DNA of 64,000 bases from Echinometra lucunter (lineage: Eukaryota > Echinodermata > Echinoidea > Camarodonta > Echinometridae). A program made the translations under genes and the position numbers. Position 1 is the first letter of the stretch. Every line of letters starts with the position of its first letter. Below are positions 15,001 through 27,000 of the stretch, piece after piece. The notes beneath the pieces were generated by a model. That model was not told where the DNA came from and searched no databases. It saw only the letters and a list, made by a program, of their open reading frames with translations. The DNA is taken from positions 11,440,123 through 11,504,122 of the forward strand of contig CM057162.1 in assembly GCA_029962745.1 (NCBI GenBank). Direction: 5' to 3'.

Positions 15001-18000
15001 CCAGTGGTCTTTCTTTACAGGTGGTTGCTATAGCAGTTTTGAATCTACATGTATGAGTATAAACGAGTTTCAATCAATTGATTATGGTACTAGGCAGAAG
15101 ATTGGATGTCCATTTACATGACTGTGAAGATCACTGTAATCAGGCCTGTGAAATCTCCATTAGAAAGCGCAAGTCTGCTGTTTTATTTTTCTGTCCTATT
15201 TCATCTCCCGCTTTTTTTCCCTTGTGCTATTTTATCGGTTGTTCATTGTTTCAGCATTTTTCCGCTCTTTTTGTGAAATCCCACTCACAGGCCTGTGTAA
15301 TGGACTTGATGGGATAGAAAAATATCTAGTGAATCGATAACTTACATGTTCCTACAGTAAAGAAATAGTGCAAACAGTCATCATGCCCAAACTCACTGCT
15401 CTTTAAATGTTCCAATTTCCTTAATTAAAAATCTAGGAGTCTTTATGATGAGCATCGTCTCCTGTTTGCCACTCTGCTCTGCATCAATATCCAGTATGAG
15501 ACAACCAACATCTTCACTGAAGAGGAACTAGCCCTGCTCCTACAAGGTAGGTCAGGACAATGAGCCCCTTCCCTCTTCTCTCTTCTTCCTCCCCCACTGT
15601 ATCCCCTTTGCAATCCCTGTCATCCCTAAGTTTTGTCGACATACTTGGTAGTGTTATGTTTGGTGTTAGTGTTGACTTGCTGAAGATGTGTTCAGACAAA
15701 TGGAACCGTCTCCATCAGTTGGAGCACCTATGTGTTCATTGTTTCTTCTTTTTTTTTGTTCTGATACCAGTGTACTTTGTCATGTTATGTTTGGTATAAG
15801 TGTTCAAGAAAAGTGTAGCTGTTGGAATACAAGATAAATTAATAATAAACATTCCCTTTTAGAAATGTTTTTTTTTACTTTAATTACCTATGAAATGTCA
15901 AGTCCCTACAAATGGTCCCATATATTGACTCTTTTGTGTTGATCATTTCTCAACACCTTGATATTCTCAAATCTAAAGAAAATCTATAGATTCTGCACCA
16001 ATTCAGTGGCACTGAAAACTGATATTCATTATCCTGAAAGAAAGGATTTGGGGTACCCTACTGCTCCATAAATTTGGAAAATGCCTCCACTGGATCACTT
16101 TGCTGTCCTTGTGAACCTCATTACTTGAAATAATGCAATTGCAAGCAATTTCCATCAATCAAAATTAAGTTTCTCAAGATAAAACCAGGGTTTAGTTTTC
16201 TGCAACATGTTTTGAAATGTAGCTGCGTGAGTAGTTGTTTGGCAAAAGTAGAGCTTGCTGCATGGAAATATCAACTTATTGCACATGAAAACTCTGAGTT
16301 GAATGAACATTTGCTGTAGTAATAGGAGGAGATCCCACAAGCTTGCTACCCCTGTAGTGAAACAGCAGGTTGAAAAGTAGATTGCTGTTGTTTGTGATTG
16401 ATTAGCATGATACATTTTGCTTTTTTATTTTAATAGATAATTTGTGTCTCTTTTGTCATTGACTGTCATTTTGTTTTTCAACGTTTAATTCTGTTACCAT
16501 GTTAACTGCTGTATGTTAGCTTGTTTGTTTTATGTTTGTTTGTTTTTTTTAATTTGAATACACTAGAGTTTACATAACAGATATTGGGCAAATATATTGT
16601 TTATGTGTATTTTATAAAAAACAAACAAAACAAAATTATCATTTTAGCAAATACACGTATTTCTTTATTTTTAGATTCTTTTTGTACTCTCTCCATTAGG
16701 AAGAAAATGATAAGCTAGAGTGACACAATCTTCAAAATGCTTATTAAAATAGTCAAGCTGCTTTTCTATTCTTTATAAAAATATAGCATTCTGAGAAATA
16801 TAATTTCAGAGTAAACTGGACCCTTCCCTTTGCTGAATATCTCTTCATGGTTGCATTGAATTACATTATTCATAAAAAGTGAAACTAGATTTGAGTGAAT
16901 TAAGTTAGATCATATGCACATGGCTTGAATGAAATTGTACTTTGCAATCGGAATCATTTCAGAATGGTTTAATTCTATCCATTTTTGCAATGGTGATTTC
17001 CAGTTCTTGACACAAAAAATCACACTTTATGCATGCCATGGTTGAATCTTTTCTTTTTCCAATTGATTATAATGTAATTTGTGATGAATTATAGATGCAT
17101 GCCTTTTGACTTGTACAAACATTAAAAGTAACTGTTTAAGCAAATAATTCTAATATGATTAATCTTCAATCTTTTCTGCACGTGTCTCTTTTTCCATCAC
17201 TTCTAAAGAATGCATCATCATAAGCCTTTTCTTTCATCCTGTTTTTATTTTCTTGCATAATTATAACCAAACTTTTGACAATGAAGGTCGATTGCCCTCT
17301 ACTAAACGCAGCACCATCCTGAATGACTTATGCAATTTGCACTCACAAACACGAATCAAAGCAGGTGGGACTGACTGAATAATATTACAGTGGAACCCTG
17401 TTATAATGAAACCCTTGATAACAAACTCTAACTTTAACATTCTAACGGTATATTTGTCTGTCTCGATTGTTTGCATGCTAATGTTTGTTTTTTTTTAAAT
17501 TTAGATCTTACAATACTTAACCAGATTTGCTATGTAAGCACTCAAATTTTGACATTTTATCTAATCTGTTTGATCTAAGAAAAGAATCTTGTCTCATCCT
17601 TGAAATCGTAACATGAATAGTAACAGACACAGTGTGTTTGATTTGTGTCATTGTAACAGAGCAATTTTCTTAAACCCAAGAGGTTTGTTATAATGAGGTT
17701 CCACTGTATGAAATTACATTTCTTTCAAGTATTCATTGCATGCTTGGTTAAATGGTTGATATATAAAATACTCCTGCATGCTCTGTTTTATATTGGTTAA
17801 AATTCATGGGTCATGTGGTATTATTGCTTTTTGGGAAGTCTACTTTGACATATCTTTCCCTAGCAACTTTTTCTTTTCAGGATGGTTTAGGAGCTTGAAT
17901 TCTTTAGTTTCATGAAGAGGAATAAAAAAAAAAAACATCTTGAAACGGATAGTGATACTTCCATGAAGTACAAAAAAGTAAAGAAACATATAGAATATAC

Positions 18001-21000
18001 ATGTAATAGAGCAAAAGGAGTAGTTTAAGATGCTTATTCTTTTTCTTTGTTTGTAGTGGATAATTGAACAAATTTTGAAAATGGGAGATTTTTTTTTTTT
18101 ACAATTTCCTTTAAGAGATTTGAATGGTGAATAGTGTTGGAATTTTATTTCTTCCCCTCTTAAACTGTTCATACAGGAAGATTTTTCTTCTTTTTTACCC
18201 ATTTTGGTTATGAGTTTGTTTTACTTGTCTCTAAAATATGACATTGCTTACTCTCCTGAATCAGGTATATCATTTAGAAATAGGAAAGAATATGAATAAA
18301 TATAACTGTTATTATTTGAAATAGTAAAAGATACAAGCTGAAAACGTTATTTTGTACTGTGTAGAGTGTAAAGGATCGATCTTGAAAACGCTCCGTTTCA
18401 GGTAACCCTGGACTAGGCACCATGGAACTGACCCTGCTAGACTTTGGCTGCGATGCCCCGCCTCCTGCCTTCCTACCACCTGATAAATGGGAGGACATCC
18501 TTGCCATCTCTGTGCTTCCTGGTGCCCTGGACTCGCTGTGTATTCAGATGGCTGAGAACCCTGATAAGTGGGAGGAGTGGTACCAGTCGTCGGAGCCAGA
18601 GAGACTGGCCCTACCGCTCAGACCAACTACAGGTGAGCGCGGAAATCTAATGTGGGAATAGTGATAGTAATTGACACCTATGCAAATTATGTTTGGACAA
18701 CATATCTAATATGAGGAATACAATGCCTGAATCTACGATTGCTGAAAAATAGTTTGATATGAATGCATTCACATAATATGTCTCTTTCTATGACCCTTAG
18801 TAAATAAACTTTCAGGTTTGCTTGTGCATTAAAGCTGCATCATGATTAAGATTCTGTTGATGATGATGATGATGATGATTATCTAATTGATCATCCCCAT
18901 TTCACTCTTATTGCATAGATCTGTTCTACGAAATTCTCTTTAAATTCCTTTTTTTGTTTTGATGTACAGGTGAAGAGCGTCCAGTAGATGAGCATGGCCA
19001 GACCTCTCCGCAGAGCAGTCCGGACCTCGGCAACCTCAACGAGTTTCACCAGCTCATCCTCCTACGCCTTCTCCGCCCTGACCGTTTCCCTGCTGCGGCC
19101 TCCCGCTACGTCCAGCGCCACTTGACCTGCGTCAAGCCCCTCCCCTCTGCTGTGGGGAGTATTCTTGGTAGTGCTACCCGGTCCCTGGCTGTCATGGTCC
19201 TGATGCCACCGTCACCCGCTGGAGGAAACAAGAGGTTACCCAGTGAGCTTAAGGCTAGCGTTAGGCCAGTCGAGATACTGCAGACATATGCACAGGTAAG
19301 GTTTTTTGAAAGTTTTTTTCTTACTAAATAGGTTTCTTGAAAGTTGACAAACTGTTATGATTTTGAAACTTGCTAGGGTTTTGTTTTTGTGGAGATCATT
19401 AAATCAGTGGTTTAGAATCTAAATGGAAGTATTTTGCCATGGCATAATATATGCTTCACTGAGTAAATAACTTGAATATCTATGAAAAGAAAAACTATTT
19501 TGTTCAGTTTTATCAAAACCTTTTCTCTTTTTTGTAACCCTTTTCATGATTCAGAAAAAGAGCATCCCGTATGAGCGGATCGCCATCAATGAAGGCACTG
19601 AGCAGCAGGTTGCCATGGCGATAGATGCCATTGCTGACAAGGATGGTTGGTTGGTCATTGAAGATCTTCATCTTGCATCCAGTCTTTTCCTCTCCAACCT
19701 GAAAGGTCAACTTATTAGGGTTGGAAACACAGGAGGTAAGAGGGCCCATTAGGTTTGCTGTGATAAATGGATGTATTCATATGGCTCTCAACTATGAATA
19801 GATGCATATGAATCCTTATCTAGTGAGCAAGTCCTTTGACAAAACATTTTATCCACAATATTCTTTCTCAATAGAGTTGCGGTAAATGAGCCTATGGTGT
19901 GAAGCCATTTTTTTTTTCAGTGCCTTCATGGTGGCCTTTAAACCTTGGATAATATTTGAGGACCATGAGTGCAAGTGTATGGTAGATTTATAGGAAGTGT
20001 ACACTGTGTTCCCCTTGTTTCCAAATTGTTTTAATGAAAAGAAATTACATGTTGGTAGAAATAAGGAAATAGCCTGTTGATATTTATCAAGACAGTTGAC
20101 TTTTGTGATTATTCTTCCTCTTTTTGTGTCTCTACAGGTCCATTGGGATTGAACCCCATTGCGACCAACAGCCAATCACGGTTCTGCATCTGGTTGACCT
20201 CTGAACCCTCAGGTCGTCTCCCCGACGACCTCCTCCAGTCTGTCCGTATCGTTTCATGGGATGTGATTGGTCCTCATCTACTGAATGAGCAGGATGGTTC
20301 CACCAATATGGAGGTGGTTAGCCTCTCACAAGATGACATACTCAAAACAGGTTAGTCATTGTAGTAGTGGTAGTGGTAGTTGTAGGAGTGATGGTAGTGG
20401 ACAAAATAGTGGTAGTAGTGGAAATAGCAGAAATGGTAGTGATAGTTTTGGTAGTATTGGTATTGTTGATAGTGGTAGTGGTAGTGATAGTAGTGGGAGG
20501 CGTAGAATTAGGAGTGGTAGTTACTATTGGTATTGTTGAAAGTGGTATTGGTACTTAGTAGTAGTGTTATTGGCATTCGTAGTAGAAGTAGTGCTATTGG
20601 TGGTATTGGTAGTGGTAGTAGTATTGGTAATGGTATTGGTAGTGGTAGTGGTAGTGGAATTACTGGTAGTAGTGGTGGTAATGGTAGTGTTAATAGTGCT
20701 AATAGTGGTATTAGTAGTGGTAGTAGTGGTATTGGTAGTGGTAGTAGAAGTAGTGATAGCAGTGGTATTGGTAGTGGTAGTACAAGTTGGTATGAGGAGA
20801 TCTTTTAAATGTACAGGATGCCTCAACCAAGGAAAAAAAAAATCACTTATATCTTGCATTATGACTGTATAAGCCAATATTTTGACATATTAGCAAGTTA
20901 TTATTTTCATGTTTTGAATGATGTTTCTGTACTTAAATACAGGCATTTATTAAGTGGAAATTTTTTAGCAAGGACATAATTGCAAAATTAGTGATAATTA

Positions 21001-24000
21001 AATTACTGCAGAAATGTCATCTTATACAGTAATATATCATTGTATTTCCTTATGAACAGCTACCATCGCTGCCTTGAATGCTGTAGATCCTGCCACTTGG
21101 CAGGCCTTGGCTGATCAGAGCACTGCGCTACGAGGTGTTTCATATGGAGCCTGCGTCATCCATGCTGTGCTCTATGCTCGTCAGACATACGGGGCTAGAG
21201 GTCTCTCCCAGTACCAGGCCTTCAGCAAGGTCCAGGTCAATCATAGCTTAGAGGTCATCCTGGGGTCAAGGTTCAAGGAGGAGGGAGGTCAGGCTGGCAG
21301 TGATAGTCTGGCAGAGCTGTGTAGTCTCATTTCTGAGGTAAAATTATCATGTCATCGCTGTTCAACTGTTCCTATTTGGGGGGAATAATTTCCAATTTAG
21401 ATTCTTCCCTTTTTCTCCAAAATTACATTTGAAAATATATTGTATGCCTAATGTTGCCATTAAGTATTCCTAATTTTTCCTGTGAAAGGTTTGCAACGTG
21501 AATTATCACTGTATGTTTGATTTACATTTCAACATCTGTGTAGCGGTTGCAACCTTTTTGAAATATTAATCCAAAAAGCGTGAACAACTGTCGAAACACA
21601 GATTTTGCGGCCTTGTTGTTCTAAAAAAGAGAAAATCTAGACAAATATTCACAGCATTATTTTAAAAATATTGATAAAGATAAATTCACAAAATCTTGTT
21701 TGAATAAGTTTGACATCCTTCAGCATACTTTACACTGTGAAAAACCCAGTTTTTTGAAAATTTTAACTTCTGCGTTATTCATTACCAATTGTGTCAAATG
21801 TTTATTTTAACACATAGTGCATTATATTTTATTTGTGTTGTTTGATTTAGGTTGTCTATGGGAACATGCTTACGGATCCCTGGGACAGTCTCTACCTCTC
21901 TACCATTGTCAGTCACATCCTGACTGCTACCAGTCGATCTGGTAGCCAGCTGGTCCTGGGCTCTGTTACCGTGCCGACCCCTCCAGCCAACGTGGATGCC
22001 ACGGACTACGCAGGGTGGCTGGAGGAGAAGTGGGATGAGGAGATCGGAACCACCGAAGCTCTGAGCCTGGATGATGGGGTGAAGAAGCTTGTTAACAAAG
22101 CAAGGTATTTTTAAATCTTGTTTGTTCAAGATGGTGTAAACTCGCAAACAAGGAAAATTCTTTTGTATGGTATTGCATCACTTCAGCTGGAATATTATTC
22201 AGAATTCAACGTTCCGATGTAAAGTAGAAAGGGAAGTAGGGAATAGAGAGGAAAAAATTAGACATTTTTAGCATAAATTTCTTTTCTCAGAAATGTTCCA
22301 CACTCTTTTTTTACCTTTAAAAAAAAAATTGTCCTGGAGAAGAGAAAGGAATAATAAAGGTGTACATCATAACTTGAAGAAAAATTAAAACAGATTTGAC
22401 AATTTCCAACAAAGTTTAGAGGGAGTCACAGAAAGAATGCTATTTTACTTTACTATGCAAAGTTTGAAAAAATGTCCACTGAAGGCCTGTTTAATGATGT
22501 ATAAATTTATGTTATGAAACCAGAGTTAGTTTCCAGTTTGATTACAATATGATCATGATGTGTATTATTATATTGCAGTCATGTTATTCCTATTGTTATC
22601 AATATTTTATGGTTATGATTATTAGTGTTTAAATCGTTTTTAATTAATTCTTTTATTTCTCTTTTTCTCTTTTTCTTTCTAGTGGTCTTGACTTCTTGAC
22701 ATACCTTGACAACCTCTATGAGATCCAGCACTCTGGCCCCAAGGGTTCCTCCGTCCCTGCCCAACCCCAGTTCAACTCCACCAAGATATCCAACGCCATC
22801 GACTCCATCACTGAGCGACTGCCCTCTATAGTTGACCTTGGAGAACTTCCCATCCACATTGTCAACGAAGCAGAGAAGTACACATTCCCATACCATGCTC
22901 CGTCGCTGATGAGTTTACTTAGTGTGGCTAGCGTGGAGATGCCGCAGAGCATCGGTTTTGTACTTCTTCAGGTAGGGTAGAAGTTTATTATCTGGTTTTA
23001 TTTTGTTTAAAAACAGAGCATGTATATGATACATGTACTTTCACAAATTTCAAAAGTGTTCGAGATTAACAGAAAAGTGAGTGAAATGATTCAATCACAG
23101 TGTTAGATATTCAGAATTTTGCGTTTCTTGCTGTTTCAGTCCATGTTTTCAAAGTGTTTGGTTTCATAGTAAATAATTTTTATAATCCGTTTGAAAATGA
23201 ATTTGATTCCTTCCTGTCACCAGTGATGTTTTTCAATGTTTCTTTTACGTTTTACTTCTGCAGATGTGTGATATTCTGTATCAAACATGAAAATAAAGTC
23301 TTCTTAAAAAGTATTAGTTTATTGTTTTGTAAGCTAAGCTACTTTACTGTGAATGAAAGACTGAGAGAAGTGTCATTATGAAATCAAAGACTAAGTAGAA
23401 TAGTTGATATCGTAAAATGCGATGGGGGGGGGGGGGGTAACATGAAACTGACAATTGTTATTGATGCCTGTTATTGCAGCTCATCGCAGCATAAGACTTT
23501 CAAGAGTTTTGAGTGTTTGTGAAAATTTCTTGCCTGTGAAAGCTTCCAGTTTTACCGAGGAGTGAAGAAAGAGGACTGAATTTCCTTTCCATTGTTACAA
23601 GTCCATGGGTATCATGTTTTCCACAATGCAAAGTGAGTTTACATGTATAATACAAGTCCTTATCTTCTTCTTTGTCATGCAGGAATGTCACTGGTATAAC
23701 TCCTTGCTGTGCCATGTCCGTCAGAGCCTACATGAGGTGGAGTGCTGTATGCTGCAGGGTCAGTACGCCATGAAGCCAGCCATCAGACACCTAGCCATGG
23801 CTCTCCAGCAAGATGCTGTACCAGCCAGCTGGGTTCATCCTAACAGGCAACCAAGCGGGCATACTCTCGTCTCTTGGGTCTCAGGTAAGAAGGAATTTTC
23901 ATCTCCTGTTATAGTCATGGCCTGTCTGGAAATTATGTTGAGTTCTGGCCCCCGTTTCATAAAACTTGTTATCAAAAAACAAGTTGCAATAACTGTTATA

Positions 24001-27000
24001 AGCTACTGAAATCCTTGCATCTGATTGGCTGAGAGCACATTTGTCATAGAAATGTGGCAGTTGTTACTGATAACAAGTTCTATGAAACAGGGCCCAGGTA
24101 TGCCATGAAACCACCTATCAAACATCTAGACATTTAACCTTTTATTTGCAAAATGTGAGAATTGCCATGTGGCGCAGTCACTCATTTTCCAGACATGCCA
24201 ATCGGCACAATACAATGAGCATAACTTGGCATAAGGAATGTTCTGTTTGACACAAAAGCTTTGCTATTTTTCCCATCTCTTGGCTTGATTAGCTTCATGC
24301 CAACCCTTAACCTGTTGGCTATGGGAACCAGGTGGTCCCTGTACTAAGTCTATGGGCATTGTAGATTTCAGTCGCCAAAGGGTTAAGAAACCTTGTCTAA
24401 ATTCATTTTGAAATACTTGAATAATCTTAAAAACTGTGTTTGAAATTAAAATCTCTCTCACGAGAAACACAGTATGGCACAGGAAACCCTTTGCATGGCT
24501 GAGAAAGAGTTAAAATCGACGTCACCCAAAATGGTAAAGAATTGGTCGATGATCAGCTGGTGTTGAGTTGGCTTTGTTGTTGGACTGCGACATATCATGC
24601 TGCACAAACATTTGCTAGCAGACTGTCAAAATTAAGACTCGAGAAATTCCTTAAACTGGCCACATCTATTTTTCCATCGCAGATCTGAAGAGGCGCCATG
24701 ACCAGATGCAGGCCTGGATCAAGGAAGGCAAGGTTCCCCGCTCTGCCCCTGACACTGTCCCCATCCAGACCGAACCCAGAGGTCATCTCCTGTCCATCTG
24801 GATGGGAGGATTGGTCAACCCTACAGCCGTCATCACTTCCCTTAGACAGGAGAAGGCTGCTTTAGCTGGCTGTCTTATGTCAGAGGTAAATCTTCTTGGT
24901 CTTATTGTATGACTTGTGATCAACTTTCTTCCTCCTATTTGGTGTAATGATGAATGAAGAGGATGCTATACAAGTTAATTTAGTGTGTCTATTGATTTCA
25001 CATGTAATGATGCATCAAACTTATGGTGCGGAATTTGCAGTGGTGATTTAGATTTAGTCCATGGTTTATGCAGATTTCATGGTATAGGTTCACTTGATTT
25101 AGTGTTTATACTTAGAAAAGTTAAAAAATTAATGCACACATTTGGCAAAGGGTACTAAATTCATGCTAGTTGCTATGGTTTCAAATACGGTTTATATAAA
25201 TTGATTTAAATAAATGCTGAGGCAATCTTGTTTACTTGTTTCCTTTTGCCAGCAATATATTTCAGAAATGGGTTGAATTTGTGAATAATGATTTAAGATG
25301 CCTCAAATATGCCAAATCAGTCATAAAAAGAAATGTCAGTTTTCATGAAATGTCACTTACTTCCTCTTGATAAAGTAGGGCATTCAAGATAAATAAGTAA
25401 TTTTTTTTTGTTTGTGTTCCAGGTTGGTATTTCCTGTGAGGTGTCTAAATCTCTCCATGAAGATAGCTTTGATATTGTCCACCCTGGAGGCATGTATATC
25501 AGGGATACATACTTAGATGGAGCCACATGGAACCTAGAACATGGCTGTCTAGCACCGGCAAGGTAAGAGTTAAAGTCCAGAGAGACAATAGGGAGCTTTG
25601 GCAGCCAATTATGTTACTGGCAATCGAGTGTCCCGTGAACGTGTGCTCAAATGTGAAGAACAAATTTTTTGCATACTTATCACTGATTGTCAGGCTACTC
25701 AAATTTGCCTTACATTGAGACAGGGATACCACTTTTCAGGCCATAGTTTGGGGATTTTTTGTTTTATTCTAGGTGATTTTCAGGCCCTGTGATCAATTCC
25801 AACTGGCATCCCTGATAGAGAACAGACGCAGTTTTGCCCCGGAACCATTCTTGTTTTCAGCATGACAGGGAGTTATTTGAATTTCATCGTTTGAGCCTGC
25901 AAAGGATTTTGTTCTTTCGGATTTGAGCATGCGTACATGACAAGCTCGACCGGCGGTGGTGTACTTGGTTGTGAAGCTCCCTGTGGAGTTTAGTTCATTG
26001 TACCTTCTACTTTCATAAAATGTTTGTTACTCTGTTGACATCCTTTCCTGTGGTATACATGGGCGGAAGGTAATAGGTACTAATTGACTGAAAGATTCCC
26101 AATTGTTTTTGCATATGAGGTATTTGCAAAAAGCACGTGTATGTTTTTATTTACATTTTTTGCTCCAGTGGTCTGCCTCCACATATTTGTTTTTTCTCAA
26201 GACATAGACTTTGTATAGATGAAGTAGCCAGAGGGAAAGTAGAGAGGGAATGTAGGCTTGTAAAAAGGAAAACACACAAGTCTGGAAAGAATCGGGAAAG
26301 AAGAATGGATGGGACAGGATTGCTCCTTAAGAAAAGGGAAGAAGGGAGAAAGGAATTACAAGGAGGGGTAGAAAAAGAAATAATAAGGAAAATGCATATT
26401 ATTATTACAAGCATATTGGTAGAGTGTGCACATAAGGAAAAAAATTAAAGGCAAAGAGCACCAATAACAATTTGAAATTATCATTGACTTCATGCCATGT
26501 TCTAAAATCTTTTCTTTCAGCCCCACCCTCTCTGCCATGCCCAGCATGTACATCAGACCTGTCCTACTCAATGAGGAACCCGAGACTGCTCGAAGCTCAG
26601 AATCCAACGCCGATCAAGCCAGTAGCGAGGAGCCCTCTACTGAGGCAGGGGAGAACGTTGACGATGAGAAGAAACGTCCTCAGCTTGGTGTCTACAACTG
26701 TCCTGTCTTCTTGAATCAGTCCAGACAGGTGGGTGTTTCTGTTTCCTAATCCCTGTAATATGATATACTTTCATGGCTTGAAGCTGTTGCAGATTGTTTT
26801 GATGAACTGTTCTGGTAATCAATAGAATGTAGCAAGATTGCCTTTTGTATATGGGGAAAAGAAAAACAATTATTACTTTGGAGTACTTTACGGTTTAGTG
26901 TCGGGTGTCTACATTCTTTCTTTTTTTTCTAATCAGTCCAGACAGTTGCAGGTTTCTTCCTTCTGATCCTTGTAAAACGAGATGCTTTTATGGCTAAAAA

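Larger units (their letters stand above)
13463..22104 (+). other. AAA6 / dynein D6 region of the DNHD1-like protein
   Basis: Eight exons. Seen in order: FATLLCINIQYETTNIFTEE, the KWEDILAIS lid segment, LILLRLLRPDRF (canonical LLLLRCFRPD), AVMVLMPPSP, YERIAINEGTEQQVAMAIDA (canonical SLGQGQGP-AM), GWLVIEDLHLASSLFLSNL (canonical TWVVLQNCHLA-SWMP), RFCIWLTSEPSGRLPDDLLQ (canonical FRLWLTS-PS--FP-S-LQ), LRGVSYGACVIHAVLYAR and VVYGNMLTDPWDSLYLSTI (canonical YGGRVTDDWDRR). The match to dynein AAA6 is clear although the residues are divergent. Confidence 0.82.
22683..25562 (+). other. Dynein C-terminal domain of the DNHD1-like protein
   Basis: Four exons (22683-22971, 23683-23884, 24683-24885, 25423-25562). 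Landmarks are FPYHAPSLMSLLSVAS, the LLQECHWYNSLLCHVRQSL helix (canonical LLQEIERFN-LL--IR-SL), VPASWVHPNRQPSGHTLVSW (canonical VP--W----YPS-KPL-SYI), LLSIWMGGLVNPTAVITSL (canonical FWLSGFFFTQAFLTG) and SKSLHEDSFDIVHPGGMYI. The next two exons (26521-26728, 27613-27697) carry YIRPVLLNEE and the final VCVFSLDLACPLPIEQWTM strand, with a short acidic Ser/Glu insert between them. Confidence 0.8.

Noticed and set aside
20350..20877. Open frames of poly-Thr/Asn, poly-Val or poly-Gly/Ser
   Set aside because: Produced by the GTAGTG/GTATTG repeat, which lies in an intron between two phase-matched exons.
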